A DNA stretch of 64,000 nt from Lentibacillus sp. CBA3610 (GTDB lineage Bacteria > Bacillota > Bacilli > Bacillales > Amphibacillaceae). The position numbers were made by a program, and so were the translations under genes. The notes beneath the pieces are model-generated. The model worked only from the letters and a program-made list of their open reading frames with translations. It had not been told where the DNA came from and did no database searches. Within the stretch, counting starts at the first letter, position 1. Each line of letters begins with the position of its first letter. The stretch lies in the NCBI RefSeq assembly GCF_013373365.1, contig NZ_CP035925.1:1984001-2048000 (forward strand), given 5' to 3'. Positions 1 through 8,689 of the stretch are shown piece by piece.

Positions 1-885
1 TCGGCTAAATTGAATAAGGCAGCTTTTGTTAATGATGACACAGCCAGGGTTGATGTGCCAATATCCAGCCCAACATTTCCTTTTCCAAGCTTTCTGATTT
101 TGGATGGCGGATACCCGCTGATAACCAAATCAGCAAAATAGCGTATGCACCCTCTTATTTCTTTTTGAACAATACGCACAAATTTTACCCGGTATCGGTC
201 TTGTACCGTTTTCTCTTTTCCGTCTGATATGATTGTATAGGAGAAGGGTGTTTGTTGATCCAAATGATGAAGGATTTCAGAAGCATAGGCATCGTTCTTT
301 TTTGATTTCAGTGGCGTTGTCAAATCTTTATAACGAGAAATCATCTATAAATCGCCAGCCTGTCGTGTTGGTTTTCCCTTCAAAACTTTCCATTTCCCCT
401 TTTCGAACAAAGCGAATATGTTTGGCCTTGCCAAATAGTTTTTACTGAATGCCAGCCAGGCACGGGAGGCTGTTTTTTTGCCGCAACAGCTTGCATTCAC
501 TTTATTATGGAAGTGCTGACGATAGGCTTTACCACGGCGTGTGAAGCAAACTCGGTCAGTCCATATTTTTTTCTTAAAAGGTGAAGTTTTTGATTGATTA
601 TTTGCTTTTCGTCAATAAGCGAGACATCATGGTCATCTTTTGCCAATTTCTTATTGACGCCATGCAGTGGCGAATGAATCGCTTATATGCCTTTCCATTT
701 CATTGTTTATCACGTTTCAAGTATTCACCAAGAACGGTATTATATATGACCCGGCAAATTTCCAATTCATCAGTGATAACCGAAAACATTCTTGGATGAT
801 GGTCTAATTCAAGGGTTAACACAAACGTTGGGGATGTTCTTTTGGCCAATGTGGACACCTCATTAGCAAGGAACGTATGTTTCAT
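1..885 (-). pseudogene. TnpB-like (IS605 OrfB-type) transposase, decayed
   Basis: Conceptual translation on the minus strand gives pieces of one TnpB/OrfB-type protein in changing frames. The N-terminus is at 885-700 (ending in VIYNTVLGEYLKR). Middle pieces lie at about 700-450 (KLHLLRKKYGLTEFASHAVV, then KKTASRAW) and 450-330 (FVRKGEMESFEGK). The downstream part at 330-1 contains KFVRIVQKEIRG and GKGNVGLDIGTSTLAV, like the region leading into the first RuvC Asp of TnpB proteins. At least four frame changes and several stops separate them, so it cannot make a full protein. The C-terminus would lie before base 1. Family assignment rests on motif memory; inactivation is directly visible. Confidence 0.7.
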
Positions 886-979
886 TTTTATTATATCCTA
901 TTGACTATCAGAAAGCAAGAAATCGTTTACTAAATACACTTAATCTTTTTAACTTAATTCATTTCAGATACTTCAAGTA

Positions 980-1130
980 CCACAAATCCTTCTTTGCGGT
1001 TGCTAAAATTGCTGCATAAGTACCTCTATATCCGAAACTTGTGAAATACTGTAACACTTTGCCCTGAGGCATAACCAGCCCCTATTATAACCCCAATAAC
1101 AGCACCAGCAATCTTTAGTATTCTAAACAT
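980..1130 (-). pseudogene. N-terminal fragment of a YkvI-family membrane transporter
   Basis: An ATG at 1130 preceded by AAAAGGGGA starts MFRILKIAGAVIGVIIGAGYASGQ. This resembles the first transmembrane segment and GAG(F/Y)A(S/T)GQ signature of YkvI-family proteins. After GQS the frame is lost. Shifting by one base restores VLQYFTSFGYRGTYAAILAT, which continues the family pattern. No further coding sequence follows, so this is a frameshifted and truncated remnant of about 50 codons. The rest of 886-1436 shows nothing else I can assign. Confidence 0.55.
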
Positions 1131-1436
1131 AAATAGTCCCCTTTTACAATAGAATATAGTCATTCTTGTTTCAGCCTATCCCCACATAAGTTCCCCCGGG
1201 ACACATCATCATTGGCTCATGAAAAACGACCATTCTATATTAAAAAATGATTCAAATTTTCTCACCATACCTCCTTTCAAAAGTCAATATTTTGTGTAGA
1301 CAGGAGACCTCCTGGCGATCCGGAGTATGCCGTTATCATAAAAAACTAATATAGGATTACATTTTCCAAAGCTTCTGGTGCTAACAAGGCAGTCACCAAT
1401 GATCACAATTCTTTTTTGTGTACAAATTCTCTTACC

Positions 1437-2618
1437 TTAATTTTTTTCGACCGTTGATGCCCCCAGACTAGGTCGATTTAACCGAAAAATAGAAATATCA
1501 TGATCCGTTTCCCCGGAAATGGATAGTTGTGATAAAACCTCCCCTACTACACTGGCAAACTTAAATCCATGTCCCGAGAACCCGGCAGCAATGGAAATAT
1601 GCGCGTGTTTCGGATGTTTATCAATAATAAAGTGACCATCCGGAGTCCGTGTGTACAAACAAATAACACCCTTTTTCAAAGCTCCCGATGCTTCAGGCAT
1701 GAATTGATCCAGGAACTCCCGTATATGACCTTCATCATTCTTGTTCGATCCAAATTCCCGATTCATTGTATCCGGATCGGCCGTATCAACATATTCATGT
1801 CTTCCCACTTTTACACCGCACCCGCCAAAGGTTGGAAATCCATAATATATCGCTCGGGTGCTGCTGTTTGGAACTTCTACCATTAAGGCAGGGAAGGTAT
1901 TCGCATTAAACAATGATTCGTTCGCTTCAAACCAGGCGACCGGTTGACGAGACGGAACTAATGGCAGGTCAAGACCAACTTTAGAAGCCAATTTCCCACT
2001 CCAGGACCCTGCACTAATAATTAACTTATCCGAAGTAAAAGAAGAACCTTTGTCTGTATTTACCTTTACAGAATCATCATACGCCTCAATATCCTGAACT
2101 GGATCGTTTACAGAAAGTTCAGCTCCATGATATTCTGCCAGTTCCCGGTAAGCCTTGATACAATTTTCGCTAAACAAGAATCCTGAATTCGGCTCATAGA
2201 AGGCTTCATAATCATTTGGAACTTGCAGCCCCGGAAATTGCGCCATTAACTCCGAGCCAGTAAAATGTTCAACATCCAAATTATACTCTTTTCCGCTGGC
2301 AATCGCTTCATCAATAAATGGCGCATTCCCTTTTAATCCGAAACCCATAGCACCAGATTGCATGAATATTTTATGGTGCGTCTTTTTTTCCAGCTCATCC
2401 CACAAAACTTGGGAACGAAGCGCCAATGGAACATATTCTCTTCCTTCTCCGTATGCGTGTCGTATAATTCGAGTGTCACCATAGTGGCTTCCTTGATCGT
2501 GTGGCGGATCAAAGGCATCTACAAGTAAAACGTTAACACCTTGTCTGGCCAAATAATATCCAGCAGCCATTCCCATTGAACCAGCACCAGCAACAATCAC
2601 ATCATAATGTTTCGTCAT
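1437..2618 (-). CDS. Monomeric sarcosine oxidase / N-methyl amino acid oxidase (MSOX family)
   Basis: FAD-dependent oxidase of about 393 residues, normal for monomeric sarcosine oxidase and N-methyltryptophan oxidase. These remove an N-methyl group from sarcosine or related N-methyl amino acids, giving the amine, formaldehyde and H2O2. Seen: N-terminal dinucleotide-binding motif VAGAGSMGMAAGYYLA; the SHYGDTRIIRHAYGE active-site segment; KVGRH at the oxygen-activating Lys position; Cys near residue 320 in ICLYTRTPDGHF, the covalent flavin attachment site; and GFSGHGFKFA near the end. Of two adjacent ATGs the second (2618) has better spacing from GAGGAGG. The neighbouring formaldehyde dehydrogenase and dimethylglycine-type flavoprotein fit demethylation of betaine-derived compounds. 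Exact substrate is inferred. Confidence 0.85.
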   Translation of the reverse strand: MTKHYDVIVAGAGSMGMAAGYYLARQGVNVLLVDAFDPPHDQGSHYGDTRIIRHAYGEGREYVPLALRSQVLWDELEKKTHHKIFMQSGAMGFGLKGNAPFIDEAIASGKEYNLDVEHFTGSELMAQFPGLQVPNDYEAFYEPNSGFLFSENCIKAYRELAEYHGAELSVNDPVQDIEAYDDSVKVNTDKGSSFTSDKLIISAGSWSGKLASKVGLDLPLVPSRQPVAWFEANESLFNANTFPALMVEVPNSSTRAIYYGFPTFGGCGVKVGRHEYVDTADPDTMNREFGSNKNDEGHIREFLDQFMPEASGALKKGVICLYTRTPDGHFIIDKHPKHAHISIAAGFSGHGFKFASVVGEVLSQLSISGETDHDISIFRLNRPSLGASTVEKN

Positions 2619-2976
2619 CATAATCCTCCTCGTTTTTTTCTTTTACACACCAAATAAAGTAATCGGTTACAAAGTAATTACTATTTTTCTGCCATCCTCA
2701 TATATCAAAAGTACCCCTCGACACAACATCTTCAGTATAAAATTGGGTTAATAATGCTAAACACATTAATAAAATTTAAATCGCCAAAAGAATATTCATT
2801 TATTCGCATTCTTCCTGTACCGTTGATAATTAAATGAAATATCCATTACTTCTACTCTAAATTCCCAATTGCTTTTCCAAAAAAGAATTTTTTCAAGCCA
2901 TTCTAATATAAATAAATCACAACCTTTATTTTTGTTATTATTTAAATGTTTGAAATTATTGTAAAATGGTATAACC

Positions 2977-2991
2977 ATCTTGTAAAATGAT
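2977..2991. promoter_or_regulatory. Candidate LysR-type operator (ATC-N9-GAT)
   Basis: ATCTTGTAAAATGAT lies in the divergent soxA-like/lysR intergenic region. It fits the loose T-N11-A LysR box and recurs almost unchanged at 6020-6034 (ATCAGGTAAAATGAT) in the fdhA/flavoprotein intergenic region. A related GTAAAATGGT lies just before it. Binding by the adjacent LysR protein is inference. The remainder of 2622-3136 is AT-rich with no gene I can support. Confidence 0.4.
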
Positions 2992-3136
2992 TAAAAAAGA
3001 TGGCTTATATCATGCAAACTGAATGGAGGTAACTGGAAAAGATTATCGTTCAGTCCCAACGTCGGCAGATGAAGGATCCCACTGGTTGCTAAACTCTGAA
3101 GCCAGATAAGTTGGAATTACTGCGGGAGGGTTGCAA

Positions 3137-4060
3137 ATGGAAATCAAAGACTTGCTTATTTTTCAAAGTGTTGCTCGAAATGGCAGTATTAGTAAAGCGG
3201 CAGATGAACTAAGCTATGTTCAATCGCATATAACTGCTCGAATAAAGTCATTGGAATCAAATTTGGAAACACAACTATTTCATCGCCACAGCCGAGGAAC
3301 CACGTTAAACTCCGAAGGGAAAAAGCTTTTAGTGTACACAGAAAAAATTTTATCCATACTGGAAAATATGACCGAAGATTTCCAGGATTCGGATAGCCCT
3401 TCAGGTAGCCTTGAAATCGGGACGGTTGAAACGGTTATGAAATTGCCAACAATTTTATCTGCCTATCACAGAAATTATCCCAACGTTGATTTGTCACTTC
3501 GAACTGGTGTCACAGAAGAACTTATCAATCAAGTATTACAATATAAGCTTGATGGTGCATTTGTTACTGGATTTGGTACCCGTTCTGATATTGAGCAAGT
3601 TGAAGTTTTCCAGGAAAAATTAGTATTAATATCCGATAATCAAGAAATTACCTTTAACGATTTAAAAAATAAACCCCTTTTGGTTTTCAATTCGGGTTGC
3701 AGTTACCGGGACCGACTAGAAGGTTGGCTTCGTGAAGAGGGAATAGTTAACGCTAAGATTATGGAGTTCGGTACATTGGAAACCATTTTGGGAAGTGTCA
3801 TATCTGGTCTCGGAATTAGTCTTTTCCCGCGATCAACCGTTTATCATTTAGAATGGATGGGGGCGATTCAATGCCATGAAATTCCAAGTCATTTCAGTAA
3901 TATTACAACTGTATTTATTCGTCGGGCAGACGCCTATTTAAACAACACGATGGAAAAATTCATTGAAACTATAAATGAATATACAAATAATGATTACCAT
4001 CAGACTATTGAACCAATTTTTAATGCACTTTCATCGAGACAATTATCTGTGCAGAAATAG
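3137..4060 (+). CDS. LysR-family transcriptional regulator
   Basis: Protein of 307 residues, standard LTTR size. An N-terminal winged helix-turn-helix occupies about residues 1-60 (LIFQSVARNGSISKAADEL, then SHITARIKSLE). A periplasmic-binding-like effector domain follows from about 88. I take the ATG at 3137 because GGGAGGG sits six bases upstream; an in-frame TTG at 3131 would leave no spacing. It is transcribed divergently from the sarcosine-oxidase-like gene and faces the hbpS-fdhA pair, the usual position for a regulator of adjacent catabolic genes. Two copies of a shared 15-bp motif flank the cluster. Effector is unknown; a methylated amine is a guess. Confidence 0.9.
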   Translation: MEIKDLLIFQSVARNGSISKAADELSYVQSHITARIKSLESNLETQLFHRHSRGTTLNSEGKKLLVYTEKILSILENMTEDFQDSDSPSGSLEIGTVETVMKLPTILSAYHRNYPNVDLSLRTGVTEELINQVLQYKLDGAFVTGFGTRSDIEQVEVFQEKLVLISDNQEITFNDLKNKPLLVFNSGCSYRDRLEGWLREEGIVNAKIMEFGTLETILGSVISGLGISLFPRSTVYHLEWMGAIQCHEIPSHFSNITTVFIRRADAYLNNTMEKFIETINEYTNNDYHQTIEPIFNALSSRQLSVQK

Positions 4061-4136
4061 ATGGGGTCATTTTATGATTCCTTAATTTGCACCGTAACAC
4101 CGAGTCACCAGCAGGTTTCTAATTTTATTACTTGCC

Positions 4137-4178
4137 AAAAGGGCTGAGAAGGCCTATCGAACCCTTCTCAGCCCTTTT
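4137..4178. terminator. Bidirectional terminator between lysR and the hbpS-like gene
   Basis: AAAAGGGCTGAGAAGG pairs with CCTTCTCAGCCCTTTT around a short loop. A-tract and T-tract on the two sides let it serve both convergent genes. Confidence 0.85.
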
Positions 4179-4185
4179 ACCCGTA

Positions 4186-4614
4186 TTATTGTCCGGCACC
4201 AACGTTTGTGCTTTCAAAAACATCTACAGCCGCTTGAGCTACTTGACAATCATGGTCAACTGAACTTCCACTCACACCAACTGCTCCGACAACCTTTCCG
4301 TCTTGAATAAGCGGGATACCACCACCGAATACGACAATTCTTCCATTATTAGTTGTATTAAGTCCATATAGCTCTGCTTTAGGCACAGTGGCTTCAGCCA
4401 AGCTGGAAGTTGACATCTTTAGGGCAACTGAGGTCCAAGCTTTATTTTGAGCAATATCAATACTTGCAAGCCAGGCATCATCCATACGGTGAGTGGCAAT
4501 CAGGTTTCCGCCTTCATCCAAAACCGTAATGACCATGTTGACGCCAATTTTTTGTGATTCTTTTTCAGCACCATCAATTAGCTGTTTTGCTAATTCCAAA
4601 TTCACTTTGCTCAT
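4186..4614 (-). CDS. GlcG/HbpS family protein (DUF336)
   Basis: Small 142-residue protein covering the whole HbpS/GlcG domain: VITVLDEGGNLIATHRMDDA early, and GGIPLIQDGKVVGAVGVSG plus a DHDCQVAQAAVD helix late. Family members bind heme or small ligands and are often encoded beside oxidative catabolic genes; a biochemical role cannot be read from sequence. Start ATG has GGAGGA nine bases upstream. It lies 48 bp downstream of fdhA on the same strand, so the two are probably cotranscribed. A link to oxidative stress from H2O2 made by the nearby oxidase is possible but speculative. Confidence 0.85.
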   Translation of the reverse strand: MSKVNLELAKQLIDGAEKESQKIGVNMVITVLDEGGNLIATHRMDDAWLASIDIAQNKAWTSVALKMSTSSLAEATVPKAELYGLNTTNNGRIVVFGGGIPLIQDGKVVGAVGVSGSSVDHDCQVAQAAVDVFESTNVGAGQ

Positions 4615-4662
4615 GATTTCATTCCTCCAATGTTTAAATAATCAGTAATTTATTGAAAAAAA

Positions 4663-5880
4663 TTACTTTAGTAATCCGTGAGGGTCAATAACAAATTTCC
4701 GCGATACGCCGTCATCAAATTGTTTATAGCCCTCTGGTGCCTCATCCAGTGAAATCACTGTCGCGTTGACAGCTTTTGCAATTTGTGCCTTATCGTTTAA
4801 AATGGCTTTCATTAAATCTCTGTGATAGCGCATAACTGGTGTTTGGCCCGTTACAAATGTATGTGCTTTGGCGAATCCCAGACCAAAGCGAATTTTCAAT
4901 GTACCTTCTTTGGCATCTTTATCTTCTGCCCCAGGGTCCCCGGTGACATATAAACCTGGAATTCCCAAACGTCCGCCTGCTCTGGTCGCCCCCATAATCG
5001 AGTTCAACACTGCAGCTGGCGCTTCTCCTCCACCTTCTCCGTGTCCACTTGCCTCGAAACCGACCGCATCAATCGCACAATCTACTTCGGGAATACCTAA
5101 TATTTGCTCAAGCTGTTCTCCAAGATCATCGTGTTCCCGGAGATTTACAGTCTCACACCCGAAGCTTCTCGCCTGTGCCAAACGTTCTTCAATCATATCC
5201 CCAACAACAACCACCGATGCTCCTAAAAGTTGTGCGGAATGAGCAGCGGCCAATCCAACGGGACCTGCACCTGCAACATAAACCGTTGATCCGGGTTTTA
5301 CGCCGGCACTTACCGCACCATGATAACCGGTTGGGAAAATATCCGACAGCATGGTCAAATCCAGAATTTTATCCATTGCCTGGTCTTTATCAGGGAATTT
5401 CAACAGCTGAAAATCGGCATACGGCACCATGACATATTCAGACTGGCCGCCTACCCAGCCCCCCATATCCACATAGCCATACGCAGATCCAGGACGATCA
5501 GGATTAACATTTTCACAAATATGGGTATCTTGTCTCCGGCAGCTTGGGCAACGTCCACAAGCAATATTAAACGGAACTGAAACTAAATCACCTTTTTTAA
5601 TAAATTCAACATCCCGACCTGTTTCCACAACCTCACCTGTAATTTCGTGACCGAGTATAAGTCCGGATGGGGCAGTTGTTCGACCTCGAACCATATGCTG
5701 GTCACTTCCGCAAATATTGGTTGTGACAACCTTTAAAATGACCCCGTGTTCACATTTTCTTCCTACATTAAGGGGATGAACACCAGGACCGTCTTTTAAT
5801 ACAAGCTCTGGAAAATCAATTGATTCAACCTCTACTACTCCAGGCTTCTTATAAGCTACAGCTCTGTTAGCTACTGCCAT
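4663..5880 (-). CDS. fdhA: Glutathione-independent formaldehyde dehydrogenase (zinc MDR family)
   Basis: NAD-dependent zinc dehydrogenase of 405 residues, close to Pseudomonas putida formaldehyde dehydrogenase, which oxidises formaldehyde to formate without added glutathione. Catalytic zinc ligands Cys57 and His78 (GHE) and structural zinc cysteines Cys108, 111, 114 and 122 (CGRCPSCRRQDTHIC) are all visible with family spacing. A Rossmann motif GAGPVGLAAA lies near residue 205. The long insert before the C-terminus is the part typical of FdhA rather than plain alcohol dehydrogenases. Strong AGGAGG before ATG. It would consume formaldehyde from the oxidative demethylases around it. A decayed second copy is at 32370-33581. 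Confidence 0.92.
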   Translation of the reverse strand: MAVANRAVAYKKPGVVEVESIDFPELVLKDGPGVHPLNVGRKCEHGVILKVVTTNICGSDQHMVRGRTTAPSGLILGHEITGEVVETGRDVEFIKKGDLVSVPFNIACGRCPSCRRQDTHICENVNPDRPGSAYGYVDMGGWVGGQSEYVMVPYADFQLLKFPDKDQAMDKILDLTMLSDIFPTGYHGAVSAGVKPGSTVYVAGAGPVGLAAAHSAQLLGASVVVVGDMIEERLAQARSFGCETVNLREHDDLGEQLEQILGIPEVDCAIDAVGFEASGHGEGGGEAPAAVLNSIMGATRAGGRLGIPGLYVTGDPGAEDKDAKEGTLKIRFGLGFAKAHTFVTGQTPVMRYHRDLMKAILNDKAQIAKAVNATVISLDEAPEGYKQFDDGVSRKFVIDPHGLLK

Positions 5881-6019
5881 TCATATTCCTCCTTAAAAAT
5901 AACTGCTTCATAACAACAGTTTTTTGAGATGAGATATTTCTCTTTTAGGTTCCCCCTTTACAAAATATTCATTGGGTTAGTTCTTATGCTTGTTACTTAC
6001 ATCATAGGCGGTAGCCATA

Positions 6020-6034
6020 ATCAGGTAAAATGAT
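6020..6034. promoter_or_regulatory. Second copy of the candidate LysR-type operator
   Basis: ATCAGGTAAAATGAT in the divergent fdhA/flavoprotein intergenic region (5881-6357), nearly identical to 2977-2991; GTAAAATGATTAAAA is identical in both. Conservation between two otherwise unrelated intergenic regions of the same island suggests a shared regulator. Confidence 0.4.
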
Positions 6035-6063
6035 TAAAATTGATGACTGTTATCTTTAAATTT

Positions 6064-6076
6064 GATACCCGGTATC
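6064..6076. promoter_or_regulatory. Perfect 13-bp palindrome in the fdhA/flavoprotein divergent region
   Basis: GATACCCGGTATC is a perfect inverted repeat with one central base, between two divergent operons. It could be an operator half-site pair; no family can be named. Confidence 0.3.
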
Positions 6077-6357
6077 GTGTGCACGGCTCTTCTGCAAGGC
6101 AGCAAGAGCGCTTAAAGCAATTGCTCAAAAATTTTTAAAATCATATCTTGACATCAATATGAGTTTCTAATAAATTCGCTTTAAATAAAGTATTTAATTT
6201 TGAAAACATTGTGATAAATTTCTGTGCATCATTTAAACAATCCAATGCCAGACAGCTTTTAAGCTATTATGTAATCGCTCACTATTTCGCCGATGGGGAT
6301 AAAAAATGTTTCCGAAGCGTTTGTTCAGAAGCCAACTTTCCAAGGGAGGTAAAATCA

Positions 6358-8352
6358 ATGAATACGGGTCACTCAGCAAGTGTAAGAAAGGATTTTCAGA
6401 ATTTGTTCAGCCCCTTTCAGATTGGCCGCCGCGAAGTGAAAAACCGGATAGTATCAACCGCTCATGCGCCAGGGTTTGATTCAGGTTTATTAAACAAACG
6501 CCATGTTGACTACCTTGAACGCAAGGCTGCTGGCGGCGCCGGTTTGATTATGGCCTTTGGTTCAGCAAGTGTGTACAAATATTCTTCAGCCTCGTATGGT
6601 TCAGTCAGTTTATGGGACCCTGAAAACGAACCATTATTAGAAGACCTTGCAGATAAAGTGCATGCTCACGGCGGGCTGATTATGTCTCAAGCCACCCACA
6701 TGGGCAGACGGGGGGATTCTTCCATTAGCGGCCGTCCTTTACAAGCGCCATCAGCTATTTCAGAAGGGATCCATCGTGAAACACCACATGTTTTGCGTAT
6801 CGATGAAATACCGCCGATCATCGATGCCTTTGCTGATGCCGCAGCAAGGCTGGAACGCTGCGGTTGGGATGGTATTGAGATCACCTCTTTTTCAGGGCAT
6901 TTGATTGAACAATTCTGGAGCCCAACCATCAACAAGCGGACAGACCGCTATGGAGGTGATTTGACTGGACGCATGCGTTTTTCCGAAGAGGTGATTGAAG
7001 CAGTCGCTGAGGCCGTATCCGATGATTTTATTATTGGTTTTAGAATGACTGGCGACCCTGTTACAGACGATTTGGGACTTGACCAGGATGACATGCTCGA
7101 GATTGCCGAGAGACTTGATCGTTTGGGCCACATTGACCTGTTTCATATTTCTGGCGGAAATGCTGCAACCTATGCTGCCCAATCAGCGGTTGTTCCAGGT
7201 GATACCTTTGCACGCAGCACGTATAACCACGCGGCACATAGAATGAAAGAAAATCTCTCCGCTCCGGTATTGGTTGCTGGACGCATCCTCGACCCCAAAC
7301 AGGCGGAAGATGCCCTGGTCAATGAAGACTGTGATCTGGTAGGTATGACCCGGTCCATTATCGCAGATCCGGATTTGCCTCAAAAAACAATGGAAGGAGA
7401 ACTATCTAAAATCCGCCCGTGCAACGCTTGTACGGAAGGATGCATCGGCAGATTGTATATGGGCATGCCCATCATTTGCACCGTTAACCCTGCAATCAAC
7501 GACAGTTCCTTAGAAAATATTAACCCGGCAGATCATATGCAGCGAATACTCATCGTTGGCGGCGGACCTGCAGGGATGGAGGCTGCACGTGTGGCTGCTG
7601 CACGCGGGCATGACGTCATGCTTTTGGAGCGCGGTGATCAGCTTGGGGGACAAATGACAGCCGCTGTAACCGCCCCCGAACGGCCGCACTATGGCAGACA
7701 TATTGAGTGGCTTAAAAGGGAACTCGAGCGGCTAAATGTTAATGTGCAGCTCAAAACGGCAGTGACGCCTGACAGCCTTATCGAACTGGATCCCGATAAG
7801 GTTGTGCTTGCAACAGGATCCTATCCAGACATTCTCGCTGCAGCCGGCGACGTCACAACGCGTTGTGTGACAGATATTGCAATTCTTGAACAATCCGTAT
7901 CTATTGAAAAAGGTGAGCGGGTTATGGTCTATGATCGTGAGGGAAAGTTTCGCGGAGCCAGTATAGCTAATTTCGCCGCAAATGCCGGTGCCTCTCACGT
8001 TGAATTAGTCACACCGTTGTGGTCTGTCTGTGAGGATCTCGACGCAATGCAAAAGCCGGAGTTGTATCGTCTGCTTGCCGAAAATCAAGTTGTCCTTTCA
8101 CCAAACCAACAACTTGCAGGACAAAAGGATGGTTACCTCCTTTTAAATGACGTCTGGTCTGGAAACGAGCGGCTTATAGATAAGGCTGATCTGGTGGTAT
8201 TCGTTGGGTATCAAACGGCAGAAGATGCGCTTTACGAGCAAGTGAAACAGGCATATCCGCAGCTTGATGTTCAAATGATCGGTGACGCGATTGCACCAAG
8301 ACGTCTAAGCGATGCCATTTCCGAGGGAGTCCGTATTGGCAGCATGCTTTAA
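6358..8352 (+). CDS. Fe-S flavoprotein demethylase, dimethylglycine / N-methylproline / trimethylamine dehydrogenase type
   Basis: Protein of 664 residues. An N-terminal old-yellow-enzyme FMN barrel (about 1-340, LFSPFQIGRREVKNRIV) is followed by a 4Fe-4S ligand set CNACTEGC near 353-360 with a further Cys near 372. A C-terminal FAD/NAD-binding half begins ILIVGGGPAGMEAA near 397. This is the trimethylamine-dehydrogenase / 2,4-dienoyl-CoA-reductase architecture; the subgroup beside sarcosine oxidase and GcvT-like genes is used for oxidative N-demethylation of dimethylglycine or N-methylproline. I start at 6358 because GGGAGGT precedes it; an open frame back to 6211 lacks a ribosome site. It leads the operon continuing to the DmdA-like and MetF-like genes. 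Substrate is inferred. Confidence 0.8.
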   Translation: MNTGHSASVRKDFQNLFSPFQIGRREVKNRIVSTAHAPGFDSGLLNKRHVDYLERKAAGGAGLIMAFGSASVYKYSSASYGSVSLWDPENEPLLEDLADKVHAHGGLIMSQATHMGRRGDSSISGRPLQAPSAISEGIHRETPHVLRIDEIPPIIDAFADAAARLERCGWDGIEITSFSGHLIEQFWSPTINKRTDRYGGDLTGRMRFSEEVIEAVAEAVSDDFIIGFRMTGDPVTDDLGLDQDDMLEIAERLDRLGHIDLFHISGGNAATYAAQSAVVPGDTFARSTYNHAAHRMKENLSAPVLVAGRILDPKQAEDALVNEDCDLVGMTRSIIADPDLPQKTMEGELSKIRPCNACTEGCIGRLYMGMPIICTVNPAINDSSLENINPADHMQRILIVGGGPAGMEAARVAAARGHDVMLLERGDQLGGQMTAAVTAPERPHYGRHIEWLKRELERLNVNVQLKTAVTPDSLIELDPDKVVLATGSYPDILAAAGDVTTRCVTDIAILEQSVSIEKGERVMVYDREGKFRGASIANFAANAGASHVELVTPLWSVCEDLDAMQKPELYRLLAENQVVLSPNQQLAGQKDGYLLLNDVWSGNERLIDKADLVVFVGYQTAEDALYEQVKQAYPQLDVQMIGDAIAPRRLSDAISEGVRIGSML

Positions 8353-8407
8353 TGATATTGTGTGATGGACGGAAACAACGCATGAGTATGTCATCATTAC
8401 CTATTAA

Positions 8408-8421
8408 TGTAAGCGCTTAAT
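8408..8421. promoter_or_regulatory. Weak cre-like / palindromic site upstream of the DmdA-like gene
   Basis: TGTAAGCGCTTAAT matches the CcpA cre consensus TGWAANCGNTNWCA except at the last two positions, and contains the palindrome TAAGCGCTTA. Confidence 0.3.
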
Positions 8422-8479
8422 TAGACGATTGATTTTCAGTTCGGAAGCAAAACAGCAGTTTTTAATATGTAAAGGGGGT

Positions 8480-8668
8480 ATGATACACAAATCCAGTGAT
8501 ACGGGACTGATCAAAATTTGATACTAGCTAGGCATTGTGGGTGGTCAGGGTTATTATCAAGTCTCTGATAGATCGAACGTTTGGGGTTCCGGTGGCAAGT
8601 ACCGGATTCAAATGCCGATCATCATCAGTAACTTACCTTTTACAAAAATGGGAAGTCTATTCCTTTAA
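8480..8668 (+). pseudogene. Coding-like remnant upstream of the DmdA-like gene, unrecognised
   Basis: One frame reads from ATG at 8480 through MIHKSSDTGLIKI, hits TGA and TAG, then continues coding-like as GGQGYYQVSDRSNVWGSGG and IQMPIIISNLPFTKMGSLFL before TAA at 8668, just ahead of the next gene's AGAGGAGG. Stop placement next to a ribosome site looks like a former cistron end. I do not recognise the family; an internally deleted gene is the simplest reading. The rest of 8353-8689 holds the cre-like site and nothing else. Confidence 0.35.
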
Positions 8669-8689
8669 AACAAAGAGGAGGAAATCGGT

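Noticed and set aside
4868-5580. Long plus-strand open frames over fdhA
   Set aside because: Antisense shadows of the zinc dehydrogenase, whose ligands and length are fully conserved on the minus strand.
6211-6357. 49-residue N-terminal extension of the Fe-S flavoprotein
   Set aside because: The extension lacks a ribosome site and family similarity; GGGAGGT precedes ATG 6358.
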